Positions 28,166 to 37,435 of a DNA stretch of 64,000 nt are shown in pieces. The stretch is taken from NCBI GenBank assembly GCA_944324905.1, contig CALUYB010000002.1:109282-173281 (forward strand), read 5' to 3'. A model generated the notes under the pieces. The model worked only from the letters and a program-made list of their open reading frames with translations. It did no database searches and was not told the origin of the DNA. The first letter of the stretch is position 1; each line of letters begins with the position of its first letter. The position numbers were made by a program, and so were the translations under genes. The DNA is from Candidatus Gastranaerophilales bacterium (GTDB lineage: Bacteria > Cyanobacteriota > Vampirovibrionia > Gastranaerophilales > Gastranaerophilaceae).

Positions 28166-28225
28166 GCAAAAAATATTGTTCAGGCTTTTTGTATTTGTTA
28201 TCTTGAAAAACAAAAGGATAGCACA

Positions 28226-29911
28226 ATGCGAATAACACCTGTTTTTAATTATAATTTTTCACAAACAAAACAAAATTTTAAAAAGCAAACAAATAATTTT
28301 CAAAATTTTGATAAATCCCAAAAGTTCCCTATAGCCCCCTTTTATACCTATAACATTAATTTTATGGGTGGTTATAGTATGGATTTATCTGAAACGCTCA
28401 GAAATTTTGATGAGTATGAAAAAAGAGGTGTGGCTATTTATCCTCCAGATATTCGCGAATTAATTGTTGATGAGCTTGCAAAAGGTAATCCTGATAACAA
28501 AACCCTTATTGATATTCACAAGAAAAAATACGCGCCAATAAAAGATTGTTACGATTTAAATGAGGTTAAGGAAAAATTTCCAGAATTTAAAGATGTTTTA
28601 AGTGATACACAAGTTGATTATATGGCAAATTCTTTTGTTGACGATGTAAAACAGGGTAAGTCTTTATATTTTAACAAAGATGAAGATTTAGCCTTTCAAC
28701 TTTTAAAATTATATTGGTCAGAAGGGCTTTCAGCAAACGGACTAAAGAATTACACTGATGGTAAAGATGTTAAATACGCAATGAGTAAATTTGCTATTCC
28801 ATTGGTACAAAAGGAATACGGGAAAATTTTAAAGCTTTCGGATAAAGAATATAACAAGCGCTTTAGTGAGTATATGTCTGAAAAAGCACTGGAAGCAAGG
28901 GATAGAAAATCTCAGGCAGAAGACGGAGAGCCTATTTATATACCGCGTGGTCCGCTTAGTGAATCGCATAAAAAGCATATTTCAGAGGGGCTAATAAAAC
29001 ACTATGCCCAACATCCAGAAAAAAGCGGACAGATTTCAGAAAGACAAAAACAGTATTTTGAAGATAACCCAGAGCAAAGGCTTAGAATGCAAAAAGCATT
29101 GCTTTTTGCTTGGAATAAAACTCAAGAAGGCAGAAGCATAAAAAAACATATGTCAAAGTTCTTTAAAAAAGCAGGTATAAAGTTTGATTTTATTCAAGAA
29201 AATGAAATTAAAGAACAAACTCCTGAACAGAGAAAAACCTTTAGGGAATTTTGGAAAGCAAATGCATGGGCTAAAAAACAAATGTCTATAGCTACCCTGA
29301 AGGGTTGGGAAAAAGTTAAGCAGGATGAACTAAAGGCTCAAGAAACTGTACCTGTAAAAGAAGAAAAAGCAGCTGAAGAAGTTAAATCAACATATAAAAT
29401 CTTACCGCAAGGATTAATTGACAAAACCGTTAAAATGATTGAAGAAAAATTGGGTCAGGTAAGTGTAAGCGATGCTAACATTGATTTAACAAAAGATATT
29501 GCTGAAATTTTGCAACCTAAGGAAGATGTTGACATAGAAGACTGCTGCGGATTGTATTTTTCAGAGGAACTTCAAACAATCCAGTGGATGAGTGTTTTGA
29601 GTATGCGTGATAATTTTTCAAGAAGAAAATTACCACCAAGAACGCTTAATGATAAGAAATTTTTTAACGAAATATATGCAGATTTGTTACCTGCTTTTGA
29701 AAGAGTTGCAAGTGCAAACAAAGGAAATTTAAAATTTGATTCTGTAGGTATTTCAAGGTCAATGCGCACAATTGCAAAAAAATCATATGACAAAAATCAT
29801 CCTGAAATGATTGAATACCTTGAAAAAAAGTTTGAAAGAGCTTATGAAATATATAATATTGCTGATGAGAAAAAACGCAAAGAAATGACTTTGAAATTTA
29901 TAGGCTCATAG
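28226..29911 (+). CDS. hypothetical protein with NUMOD-like segment and FMGG leader
   Basis: A 561-residue protein starting MRITPVFNYNFSQTKQNF with a NINFMGG motif near residue 47, like other hypothetical proteins in this window. Around residues 248-290 is a segment SESHKKHISEGLIKHYAQHP followed by two related helical repeats, resembling NUMOD3-type DNA-binding modules of homing endonucleases. No GIY-YIG or HNH nuclease motif is seen. A charged linker (about 370-395) leads to a C-terminal helical domain containing CCGLYFSEELQTIQWM. Function unknown; the nucleic-acid-binding idea rests on the NUMOD-like pattern only. Confidence 0.7.
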   Translation: MRITPVFNYNFSQTKQNFKKQTNNFQNFDKSQKFPIAPFYTYNINFMGGYSMDLSETLRNFDEYEKRGVAIYPPDIRELIVDELAKGNPDNKTLIDIHKKKYAPIKDCYDLNEVKEKFPEFKDVLSDTQVDYMANSFVDDVKQGKSLYFNKDEDLAFQLLKLYWSEGLSANGLKNYTDGKDVKYAMSKFAIPLVQKEYGKILKLSDKEYNKRFSEYMSEKALEARDRKSQAEDGEPIYIPRGPLSESHKKHISEGLIKHYAQHPEKSGQISERQKQYFEDNPEQRLRMQKALLFAWNKTQEGRSIKKHMSKFFKKAGIKFDFIQENEIKEQTPEQRKTFREFWKANAWAKKQMSIATLKGWEKVKQDELKAQETVPVKEEKAAEEVKSTYKILPQGLIDKTVKMIEEKLGQVSVSDANIDLTKDIAEILQPKEDVDIEDCCGLYFSEELQTIQWMSVLSMRDNFSRRKLPPRTLNDKKFFNEIYADLLPAFERVASANKGNLKFDSVGISRSMRTIAKKSYDKNHPEMIEYLEKKFERAYEIYNIADEKKRKEMTLKFIGS

Positions 29912-29925
29912 AATATCGCACTTTA

Positions 29926-29971
29926 TTTTTAACTTTTTTGTACTAAAATATTCTTGTTAAAAAGTTAAAAA
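29926..29971 (+). other. AT-rich inverted repeat before pheT
   Basis: TTTTTAACTTTTT (29926-29938) is exactly complementary to AAAAAGTTAAAAA (29959-29971) with a 20-base loop, ending two bases before the pheT ribosome site GAGGA. It could end upstream transcripts or affect pheT translation. The low complexity makes chance formation possible. Confidence 0.4.
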
Positions 29972-29983
29972 TGAGGATTTAAA

Positions 29984-32452
29984 ATGCAGGTTTCATACGA
30001 GTGGTTAAGCGAATTTGTTGATTTAAGCGGAATAGAACCGAAAGAAATTGCCCACAGGCTTACAATGAGCGGTCTTGAGGTTGAAGAAATTGAATACAAA
30101 AAGCCAAAATTTACAAATATTATCACTGCAAAAATCCTTAAAATTGATAATCATCCAAATGCGGACAAATTACATCTTGTAACAGTTGATACAGGAAATG
30201 CAACAAAACAGGTTGTCTGCGGTGCGCAAAATATACAAGAGGGTCAAATTATTCCCTACGCAAGTGTCGGCTCAAAAGTTTTTTCAAGAAAAACAGGTGA
30301 GCTTTTTGAACTTACCCCTGCGGTTATTCGTGGAGTTGAATCTCAAGGTATGCTATGCTCTTGCGATGAATTAGGGCTTGAAGGCATGCAAGATGAGGAC
30401 GGTATCTTTATTTTAAACAGAATATATGACACTGTTCCCTTGGGTGAACCCCTTGAAAAAATAATGAATTTAAGCGAAGAAATTATATTTCACGTTGCAC
30501 CTACTGCAAACAGGGGTGATCAAATGTCTGTTATAGGCATTGCTCGAGAAGTAAGCGCACTTTTTAACAGAAAACTTAACTTTAATCCTAAAGAATTAAA
30601 AGAGCTGCCAAAAACAAGTAATTTTGATGTAGAAATTAAAGATGATGAAACTTGCAAATATTATTCAATAGGCGTGTTTAAAGATATCGAAATTAAACCC
30701 TCACCTGCCTTTATGCAAAAAAGAATTGAAGCTTGCGGAATGCGTGCTATTAATAACGTTGTTGATATTACAAACTATATTCTTTTGGAATACGGTACGC
30801 CATTGCACGCTTTTGATTATGATAAGTTAGATAATTACTTGTGCGTCAGATACGCTAAAGAAGGTGAAAGCCTTGTTACAATTGATGAAACAGAAAGAAA
30901 ACTTACAAATCAAAGTGTGGTTATTGCTAAAAAAGACATCCCTGTTTGTATTGCAGGTGTTTTTGGCGGTTTAAACTCTGAAATAGATGACAATACAAAA
31001 AATATTGCGCTTGAGGCAGCACATTTTACATCGCACACAAACAGAAAATCATCTCGCTCAGTTGGTTATCGTTCTGAAGCAAGCGCAAGATTTGAGCGTG
31101 GAGTAGACAGCGAACTTGTGCGCTATGCACAATTTAGAGCTGCAGAACTTTTGCAAAAATATGCTAACGCTAAAGTTGAAGGTATGGTTGAAATTGGCAA
31201 TTCTTGTGCGCCAAATATTGAAATTACACTGAGAAACAGTGAAATTAAAAGGATTTTAGGAATAGATATACCACAACAAGACTCAATTTCGATTTTAGAA
31301 AATCTGGGTTTTGAGCTTTTAGGTAAAAATGAAGCTGCCGCAAAATTTAAAGTGCCAAGCTGCAGAGTGGCTGATGTTTATCGTGAAATTGACTTGATTG
31401 AAGAAGTATCAAGAATCTACGGATATGATAAAATTACCCCTGTTTTGCCTCAGATTGATGAAGGTGCAAATATCAGTTTTGAGAGCAGAACGCTAAAGAA
31501 AATTAACGAACTTTTCTTGGGCTCAGGGTTCGATGAAATTGTTACATCATCTCTTGTTGGCGATAATTTATATAAAACCTATATGCAAAAACTTGATGAT
31601 AGCACATCTGTTAAGGTTAAAAATCCTCAAAGTGAAGATTGCACAACACTAAGGCAAGTACTTATGCCCAGTCTTTTAAATGTTGTTAAATATAATTTTG
31701 ACAACGGACAAAAGAATTATAGATTTTATGAAATAGGAAAAGTGTTTAACATAAAATCTAAGCCTGATGAAAATAATACAGGAGTTGAGGAGCAAAGAAA
31801 ACTCTCGGGTGCAATTTTTGGTAGTGTAAATAATGAACTTTGGAGAGATAAAACGCCTGTTGATTTTTATACAATAAAAGGAGTTTTGGAAAATCTTTTT
31901 GCCCGGCTTAATTTAACAAAAAGAATTGTTTTTGCACCTTTTGATGAAAACGACTCAAAAACTTATGAGTTTATGCACCCTGCTCAAAGTGCAAAAATTT
32001 CTCTTATGGGTAAAAACTTTACAACACTAGGATATGTAGGTAAAATTCACCCTATTTTAAAAGATAATATGAAGTTTAATCAAGATTTGTTTGTTTTTGA
32101 ATTAAATCTTGAGGCGATTTTAGAGGCTGTTTCTCAAACTACGGTAAAATACAAAAAATTACCCGTATTTTTACCTGTTACACGTGATATTGCTTTTGCA
32201 GTTGATAAAGATGTTACAAATGAAACTATTTTAAAAGCAATTAAGAAAATTGCCGACAAAAACATTTTTAAGGGCGCAAAAGTATTTGATATTTATCAGG
32301 GTGAACACATTGAAGCTGGAAAAAAATCCATGGCATACAGAATTATTTTGCAGGATGAAAACCAAACCCTTACAGATGAAGTTATTGATAAAGAAATGAC
32401 AAAAATTAGAGAAGGGCTTGTTAAGTCTGTTTCAGGTTTAGTTCTAAGGTAA
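29984..32452 (+). CDS. pheT: phenylalanyl-tRNA synthetase beta subunit
   Basis: Beta chain of the alpha2-beta2 enzyme that charges tRNA-Phe. The 822 residues are full length: the N-terminal EMAP/tRNA-binding-like domain (IDNHPNADKLHLVTVDTG, VVCGAQNIQEGQ), the B3/B4 editing region with GTPLHAFDYDKL, the B5 domain, the catalytic-like core (SRIYGYDKITPVLP), and the C-terminal anticodon-binding ferredoxin fold (PVFLPVTRDIAFAVDKDV...GLVLR). The alpha gene pheS is not adjacent. The start ATG follows a GAGGA ribosome site. rluB-type and serS genes follow closely. Confidence 0.97.
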   Translation: MQVSYEWLSEFVDLSGIEPKEIAHRLTMSGLEVEEIEYKKPKFTNIITAKILKIDNHPNADKLHLVTVDTGNATKQVVCGAQNIQEGQIIPYASVGSKVFSRKTGELFELTPAVIRGVESQGMLCSCDELGLEGMQDEDGIFILNRIYDTVPLGEPLEKIMNLSEEIIFHVAPTANRGDQMSVIGIAREVSALFNRKLNFNPKELKELPKTSNFDVEIKDDETCKYYSIGVFKDIEIKPSPAFMQKRIEACGMRAINNVVDITNYILLEYGTPLHAFDYDKLDNYLCVRYAKEGESLVTIDETERKLTNQSVVIAKKDIPVCIAGVFGGLNSEIDDNTKNIALEAAHFTSHTNRKSSRSVGYRSEASARFERGVDSELVRYAQFRAAELLQKYANAKVEGMVEIGNSCAPNIEITLRNSEIKRILGIDIPQQDSISILENLGFELLGKNEAAAKFKVPSCRVADVYREIDLIEEVSRIYGYDKITPVLPQIDEGANISFESRTLKKINELFLGSGFDEIVTSSLVGDNLYKTYMQKLDDSTSVKVKNPQSEDCTTLRQVLMPSLLNVVKYNFDNGQKNYRFYEIGKVFNIKSKPDENNTGVEEQRKLSGAIFGSVNNELWRDKTPVDFYTIKGVLENLFARLNLTKRIVFAPFDENDSKTYEFMHPAQSAKISLMGKNFTTLGYVGKIHPILKDNMKFNQDLFVFELNLEAILEAVSQTTVKYKKLPVFLPVTRDIAFAVDKDVTNETILKAIKKIADKNIFKGAKVFDIYQGEHIEAGKKSMAYRIILQDENQTLTDEVIDKEMTKIREGLVKSVSGLVLR

Positions 32453-32455
32453 TTT

Positions 32456-33187
32456 ATGAGAATAAATAAATATATAGCCTCAAGCGGATTTTGCTCACGT
32501 CGAAAGGCGGATGAGCTTATTGAAGCAGGTCGTGTACAAGTAAACGGAAAAACCGTAACACTTTTGGGTTACGAGATAAGAACAAAAGACAAGGTTGCAA
32601 TTGATGGCAAAACTTTGCGTATGATGAAGCTTGAATGTTATCGTTTTTATAAACCTACAGGCTATATTACAACAAGTGATGATGAAAAAGGCAGAAAAAC
32701 AATTTATGATATTTTGCCTGACGAGCTTAAACATTTAAAACCTGTTGGCAGACTGGACAAGGACTCATCAGGACTTTTAATTTTAACAAATGACGGGAAT
32801 TTAGTTTATGAACTTACTCACCCCTCGATTAAGGTTGCAAAAGTCTACAGGGTAACGGTTGACGCTTTTTTAAAAGTGGAAGACTTAGAGAAACTTGCAA
32901 AAGGTATAGAAATAGAAAAAGGCAAAATTGCATATTGTGATTGCGAAATAATTGAGCGAACCAAAAACGAAACCCTGCTTGAAGTTACGCTTTATCAAGG
33001 CTTGAACCGTCAAATCAGAAAAATGATTGAACACATTGGGCATAATGTTGTACACTTAAAACGTATCAGGCATGCTACAATAGATTTAGTCGGGCTAAAG
33101 AAAGGTCAATATAAGCCTATTAAGCCAAAACAAATAAAAGAATTAAAAACATACTTGGATAAAATTAAAGAGAAGGAAGGTATATAA
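32456..33187 (+). CDS. RsuA/RluB-family pseudouridine synthase
   Basis: Modifies uridine in rRNA. Residues 1-60 are an S4 RNA-binding domain (MRINKYIASSGFCSRRKADELIEAGRVQVNG). The catalytic domain follows, with the catalytic Asp in the GRLDKDSSGLLILTNDG motif, then LYQGLNRQIRKMIEHIGHNV. The 243-residue length and the QGLNRQIRKM motif fit the RluB/RsuA branch. Whether the target is 23S (RluB) or 16S (RsuA) is not resolved. It starts three bases after pheT and abuts serS. Confidence 0.92.
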   Translation: MRINKYIASSGFCSRRKADELIEAGRVQVNGKTVTLLGYEIRTKDKVAIDGKTLRMMKLECYRFYKPTGYITTSDDEKGRKTIYDILPDELKHLKPVGRLDKDSSGLLILTNDGNLVYELTHPSIKVAKVYRVTVDAFLKVEDLEKLAKGIEIEKGKIAYCDCEIIERTKNETLLEVTLYQGLNRQIRKMIEHIGHNVVHLKRIRHATIDLVGLKKGQYKPIKPKQIKELKTYLDKIKEKEGI

Positions 33188-34453
33188 ATGCTGGATATTA
33201 AGCTAATAAGAGAAAACCCTGAAAAAATTAACGAGCTGCTAAAACGCAGAAACCCAGAGCTAAGCATTGATGCGGTTTTAGAAGTTGATGAAGAAAGAAG
33301 AAAAATCCAGTTTGCAACAGATGAACTTCGTGCAAAAAGAAAAAATGAATCTCAAAAAATCGGCGAGATGAAAAAAGCAGGGCAAAATACTGATGAAATT
33401 CAAGCTGAAGTTAAAAAAATCGGTGACGAGATAAAAGAGCTTGAAGAAAGGCAAAATGCACTTGATGAAAAACAAAGAAATCTTCTTTTAAATATACCAA
33501 ATATTCCGGATGAAAGTACTCCTATAGGCACAAGTGAAGATGATAATGTTGAAGTGTACAAATGGGGTGAACCAAGGAAATTTGATTTTGAATTTAAACC
33601 TCACTGGGATTTGTGTGAGCAAAAAAATATTGTAGATTTTGAGCGTGGTGTTAAGCTTTCTCAAAGCAGATTTACCCTGTATCGTGGCAAAGGTGCAAAG
33701 TTAGAGCGTGCTATTATTAACTTTTTTCTTGATATCCATACTCAGGAGCAGGGCTATGAAGAAATCCTACCTCCTTTTATGGCAAATGCAGCAACAATGA
33801 CAGGAACAGGGCAGCTGCCAAAGTTCGCACAAGATATGTATAAATGCGAAGACGAGGATTTGTACCTTATTCCAACGGCAGAAGTACCTGTTACAAACAT
33901 TTACTCAGGCGAAATTTTAAGCGAAGATATGTTGCCTATGTACATGTGCGCTTATACTCCTTGCTTTAGGCGTGAAGCAGGCTCCGCAGGTAAAGACACA
34001 AGAGGCTTAATAAGAGTTCACCAGTTTAATAAAGTCGAGCTTGTAAAACTCTGCACACCTCAAACAAGCCCCGAGGAGCATGACAAACTTACAAAAGATG
34101 CTGAAAAAATGTTGCAAATGCTTGAACTGCCATATAGGCGAGAAGCTTTGTGCAGCGCAGATATTGGATTTTCGGCTAATAAATGCTGGGATTTAGAAGT
34201 TTGGATGCCATCCTATGGCACTTATAAAGAAATTTCAAGTTGTTCAAATTACGGCGATTATCAGGCACGACGTGCAAATATTCGCTATCGTGATAAAGAA
34301 AGCGGAAAAGTTCAATTTGTCCACACAATTAACGGTTCAGGACTTGCCGTCGGCAGGACTTTTGCGGCAATTGTTGAAAATTATCAAACCGCAGACGGCG
34401 ATATTATAATCCCTGAAGTACTTAGAAAATATACAGGATTTGATAAAATTTAA
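33188..34453 (+). CDS. serS: seryl-tRNA synthetase
   Basis: Class II synthetase charging tRNA-Ser. The 421-residue protein has the N-terminal helical arm (about residues 25-100, coiled coil), motif 2 ([28 protein letters not shown]), and motif 3 ([17 protein letters not shown]). The start [21 protein letters not shown] is typical. The stop codon overlaps the carbonic anhydrase start by one base (TAATG). It is part of a pheT-rlu-serS-can run that is probably one transcript. Confidence 0.97.
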   Translation: MLDIKLIRENPEKINELLKRRNPELSIDAVLEVDEERRKIQFATDELRAKRKNESQKIGEMKKAGQNTDEIQAEVKKIGDEIKELEERQNALDEKQRNLLLNIPNIPDESTPIGTSEDDNVEVYKWGEPRKFDFEFKPHWDLCEQKNIVDFERGVKLSQSRFTLYRGKGAKLERAIINFFLDIHTQEQGYEEILPPFMANAATMTGTGQLPKFAQDMYKCEDEDLYLIPTAEVPVTNIYSGEILSEDMLPMYMCAYTPCFRREAGSAGKDTRGLIRVHQFNKVELVKLCTPQTSPEEHDKLTKDAEKMLQMLELPYRREALCSADIGFSANKCWDLEVWMPSYGTYKEISSCSNYGDYQARRANIRYRDKESGKVQFVHTINGSGLAVGRTFAAIVENYQTADGDIIIPEVLRKYTGFDKI

Positions 34454-35046
34454 TGAAAAAAATAGACAGTGAAAAATATAGCGCAGATGAGCTCCTTGAG
34501 ATTTTGCTCGAGGGCAATCGGTGCTTTAAAAATAATACTCCGCGTGTTAAAAATCATTGTTTTGACGAGATGAAACGTACTCTTGTTGATGGGCAAAAAC
34601 CTTATGCAATGATTTTAGGTTGTTCGGATTCAAGGACAGCGCCTGAAATTATTTTTGATACAGGTCTGGGCGAGCTTTTTGTTGCACGCACTGCAGGCGG
34701 TACAATAGGCCCAAATGTTCTTGAAACGCTTGAGTATGGAGTGGCGCATCTTAAAATTAAGCTGCTTGTAATTTTAGGGCATCAAGACTGCGGTGTTATG
34801 AAATATGCAATGAATGCGCCTTTGTACAATGACGAGCTGGAAAATTTAATTTGCCATGCGCAATGTGTAAAAATGCAAATGGGAACAGATTGTTTTAATG
34901 AACTTGCAAAGCATTACTGCGATTTTGCTAAACACAGGCTGCTTGCGAAGTCAAAAATAATTAAAGATGCTTATGAAAGCGGCAAATTAAAAATTGTTAA
35001 AGCATATTTCACTCTTGAAAACGGCGAAGTAGAGATTTTAGACTAA
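34453..35046 (+). CDS. beta-class carbonic anhydrase
   Basis: Zinc enzyme interconverting CO2 and bicarbonate. The 197 residues contain the ligand motif [13 protein letters not shown] (Cys and Asp), the [18 protein letters not shown] helix, and GHQDCGVM (His and Cys). Length and order fit the beta class, closest to clade B-type short proteins. It overlaps serS by one base. Its 3' end overlaps yidD on the other strand by four bases. Confidence 0.94.
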   Translation: MKKIDSEKYSADELLEILLEGNRCFKNNTPRVKNHCFDEMKRTLVDGQKPYAMILGCSDSRTAPEIIFDTGLGELFVARTAGGTIGPNVLETLEYGVAHLKIKLLVILGHQDCGVMKYAMNAPLYNDELENLICHAQCVKMQMGTDCFNELAKHYCDFAKHRLLAKSKIIKDAYESGKLKIVKAYFTLENGEVEILD

Positions 35047-35288
35047 GGGAGCGGGTCATATCCGCCGGGGTGAAAAGGGTGGCATTTTAAAATTCTCTTT
35101 AAGCCTAAAAAACAGCCTTTTAAAACCCCATACTTTTTTATGGCGTCATAAGTGTATTTTGAACATGTCGGGTAAAATCTGCATGTTGAGGGTGTATATT
35201 TTGAAAAAAATCTGTAAATTGAGATTAATTTCAGACAAATTTTTTGCCCTAAATTTAGCTTTTCTGCATTAATTGTTTTTCTATGCAT
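35043..35288 (-). CDS. yidD: membrane protein insertion efficiency factor YidD
   Basis: An 81-residue protein with the family hallmark: [34 protein letters not shown] and [16 protein letters not shown] at the end. YidD is a small amphipathic membrane-associated protein that assists YidC insertion. It usually sits between rnpA and yidC, so this location away from them is unusual. The start at 35288 overlaps the cytidylyltransferase gene by 34 bases. Confidence 0.93.
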   Translation of the reverse strand: MHRKTINAEKLNLGQKICLKLISIYRFFSKYTPSTCRFYPTCSKYTYDAIKKYGVLKGCFLGLKRILKCHPFHPGGYDPLP

Positions 35289-35950
35289 AAAATGTCTTCC
35301 TCGGTGTCGATGTCTACAACCCTTTTAGTCAGATAGATTGCAGGATTATAGCCGATAAAATCGTTTAGTTCAAACATTGTTTCATATTTTAGCGCATAAA
35401 AAGCGCCATTTTCGCAAACCATTTGATAATGCTCGTTTTCATCCTGTCTGCGTGGGCGTGTTCGATAATCATAAAGCCCTTGAGCTTTCCCGTCGTGCAA
35501 AATTCTCCATTTGGCATGTGTTGTACCTATGGAAAATGCGCTAAAGCAACTGTCAAAGCCCTCTTTCTGTTTTTGAAAATAATATTCAAAGGCATTATCT
35601 ATATAATTTGAATCGCGCAGCGGGCATGTCGGCTGCAAAAGCACTACATAATCGGGTTTATAGCTTTCGTTTTCTTTCAAAAATTCTGCAGCATGCAGCA
35701 TAACGGGAATTGTTTTTGTTTCATCCTGCGCAAGTTCCATTGGACGCTTAATTACTTGTGCGCCAAAGCTTTTTGACACTTGTGCAATTTCATCGTCCTC
35801 TGTTGAAACAATAGTTTTTGTTATATATTTTGAATTTAGAGCTGCTTCAATCGAGTACGCTACAAGTGGTTTTGAGCAAATCGGGCGCAAATTTTTTCTT
35901 TTAATTCCTTTAGAGCCGCCTCGGGCAGGGATTATGGCTAATATTTCCAA
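35255..35950 (-). CDS. acylneuraminate cytidylyltransferase-family protein
   Basis: CMP-sugar or similar nucleotidyltransferase. The 231-residue protein has the P-loop-like [16 protein letters not shown], then [30 protein letters not shown], and [17 protein letters not shown], as in NeuA and PseF. Substrate could be a sialic-, legionaminic- or pseudaminic-type sugar; no synthase gene is next to it. It overlaps the upstream ATP-grasp gene by 13 bases and yidD by 34, so the three are cotranscribed. Confidence 0.88.
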   Translation of the reverse strand: MEILAIIPARGGSKGIKRKNLRPICSKPLVAYSIEAALNSKYITKTIVSTEDDEIAQVSKSFGAQVIKRPMELAQDETKTIPVMLHAAEFLKENESYKPDYVVLLQPTCPLRDSNYIDNAFEYYFQKQKEGFDSCFSAFSIGTTHAKWRILHDGKAQGLYDYRTRPRRQDENEHYQMVCENGAFYALKYETMFELNDFIGYNPAIYLTKRVVDIDTEEDILCIEKQLMQKS

Positions 35951-36999
35951 AATTTTAATGCCTCCTCAATTTCGCTTTTATTTGCACCTTCATCATACAA
36001 TATTTTTCTTGCCTGGTTAAAGGTTTTTGCTTGAGCACAAATGTCTTCTTTTTTGCCATTTTCGTAAAATTCGTATGCTAGAATATAGTCTTGAGATAAG
36101 TTGATTTCTGTAAAGTCAGAGCATAATGTCCCTGAAATTGCGCTTTCAAAAAGTTTTTCCCAGTCTTCTTTTACTCCTTTGATTGCAATCTGTGCGTCAA
36201 TATCTTTAAAAAATGGGTTGCAACTTATAAGATATGTTTTATCTTTTGTTTTTATAAAATTAAAACCTAAAATACCCGTATATTCCCCGTTTTCTTTTGT
36301 TAGTGAGTTTAGAAAAGGTGTTATGATTTCATTTTTTAAGCTCTGCTTTTCCGCGTTACTTAAAAAATCTACGCCAAGGCTTGCAAAAGTGTTTTGATAT
36401 TTTGAAATTTCGCACAAAATCAGCGGGTTGTAACCGTCGCAAATTGTATAAACGATAAACTCTTTACCCCAAATGTATTCTTCTATAAGAATTTTTTTAA
36501 AACCATTATCAAAGAATTCTTCTATTGCGCTTTTTGCTGCTCCAAAAGTTTCGCAAATCCTTGTGCCAAGCGGGCTAATAGTGTCGGGTTTAATTACAAT
36601 CGGAAATTTATTTTTCCTTACATAATCAATTGCTGCTTGAGGCTTTTCAAAAAATTGAAATCTTGGAGTAGGGATTTTATTTTTGTATATAAATCTTTTT
36701 GCCCAAATTTTTGAGTTTATAATTTTGTGTTCGCTATCAGGCGCAAAAATGCTCAATCCTGCTTCACGAAATTCTGTAGCAATAGCACTCAAGATGCTTT
36801 CTTTGTCGCATAAAACAGTCAGGGACATTTCATTTGCAAGTGCAAAGTCTTTTAATTCCTGTATGTTTTCTATTGGTATATTTATAAACTCTGCCGATGT
36901 GTTGTTTAGTGTAGAAAAGACTATGTTGTCAGGGTTTTGTGTAAAATAATCGGCAAGCACTTCTGTGCTTTTTGAATTTCCTATCAATAATATTCTCAT
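35938..36999 (-). CDS. divergent PurD-like ATP-grasp protein
   Basis: The frame opens at 37023, but the ATG at 36999 gives the expected MRILLIGNSKSTEVL start (353 residues). The layout follows phosphoribosylamine-glycine ligase: an N-terminal Rossmann-like part, IINSKIWAKRFIYKNKIPTPRFQFF, PIVIKPDTISPLGTRICETF at the ATP-grasp loop, and ILIEEYIWGKEFIVYTICDGY. However, the usual GLAAGKGV loop is altered, and the GGMGAY stretch is lacking. It may act on another substrate. Its coupling to a NeuA-like gene hints at a peptide- or sugar-linked product, which is inference. Confidence 0.7.
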   Translation of the reverse strand: MRILLIGNSKSTEVLADYFTQNPDNIVFSTLNNTSAEFINIPIENIQELKDFALANEMSLTVLCDKESILSAIATEFREAGLSIFAPDSEHKIINSKIWAKRFIYKNKIPTPRFQFFEKPQAAIDYVRKNKFPIVIKPDTISPLGTRICETFGAAKSAIEEFFDNGFKKILIEEYIWGKEFIVYTICDGYNPLILCEISKYQNTFASLGVDFLSNAEKQSLKNEIITPFLNSLTKENGEYTGILGFNFIKTKDKTYLISCNPFFKDIDAQIAIKGVKEDWEKLFESAISGTLCSDFTEINLSQDYILAYEFYENGKKEDICAQAKTFNQARKILYDEGANKSEIEEALKFWKY

Positions 37000-37023
37000 A
37001 GGGGAATTATAGCATAAATGCAC

Positions 37024-37046
37024 AAAAAAGGCGCGAATTTCGCGCC
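37024..37046 (-). terminator. rho-independent terminator after rpsO
   Basis: GGCGCGA (37030-37036) pairs with TCGCGCC (37040-37046). Read on the minus strand, the hairpin is followed by six T residues (37024-37029). It lies 20 bases past the rpsO stop. Confidence 0.85.
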
Positions 37047-37066
37047 TTTGTGATGATAAATTTTAA

Positions 37067-37336
37067 CTAGCCTCTGATATTTAATTCTTTGATTAATTTT
37101 CTATATTTTTCAATATCAGATTTTTTAATGTATGTAAGCATTCTTTTTCTTCTGCCTACCATCATTAAAAGACCGCGTTTTGCTTGAAAATCTTTTGCGT
37201 TATTTTTTAGGTGTTCTGTTAATTCTGCAATTTTTTGAGAAAGCATTGCAACTTGAACTTCAACGCTACCGCTGTCTTTAGCGTTTGCGCCAAATTTTTC
37301 AATCAGTTCTTGTTTGTTTTTTAAGTTAATTGTCAT
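37067..37336 (-). CDS. rpsO: 30S ribosomal protein S15
   Basis: An 89-residue ribosomal protein that binds the central domain of 16S rRNA early in assembly. Conserved stretches are DSGSVEVQVAMLSQKIAELTEHLK, HxxD-like NAKDFQAKRGLLMMVGRRKRMLTYIKK, and the terminal YRKLIKELNIRG. It is a single-gene unit with its own terminator. Confidence 0.98.
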   Translation of the reverse strand: MTINLKNKQELIEKFGANAKDSGSVEVQVAMLSQKIAELTEHLKNNAKDFQAKRGLLMMVGRRKRMLTYIKKSDIEKYRKLIKELNIRG

Positions 37337-37435
37337 TTTAAATCCTTTTAATTTTATATCTAACGTTAAATATCGGTGGTGAAATTATTTTATACGAAAC
37401 AAAAAATAACATCAATATTAAATTGTAAATTTTAT

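Noticed and set aside
29912..29983. T-box or other riboswitch before pheT
   Set aside because: The gap is only 72 bases, with an AT inverted repeat but no specifier loop or T-box sequence.
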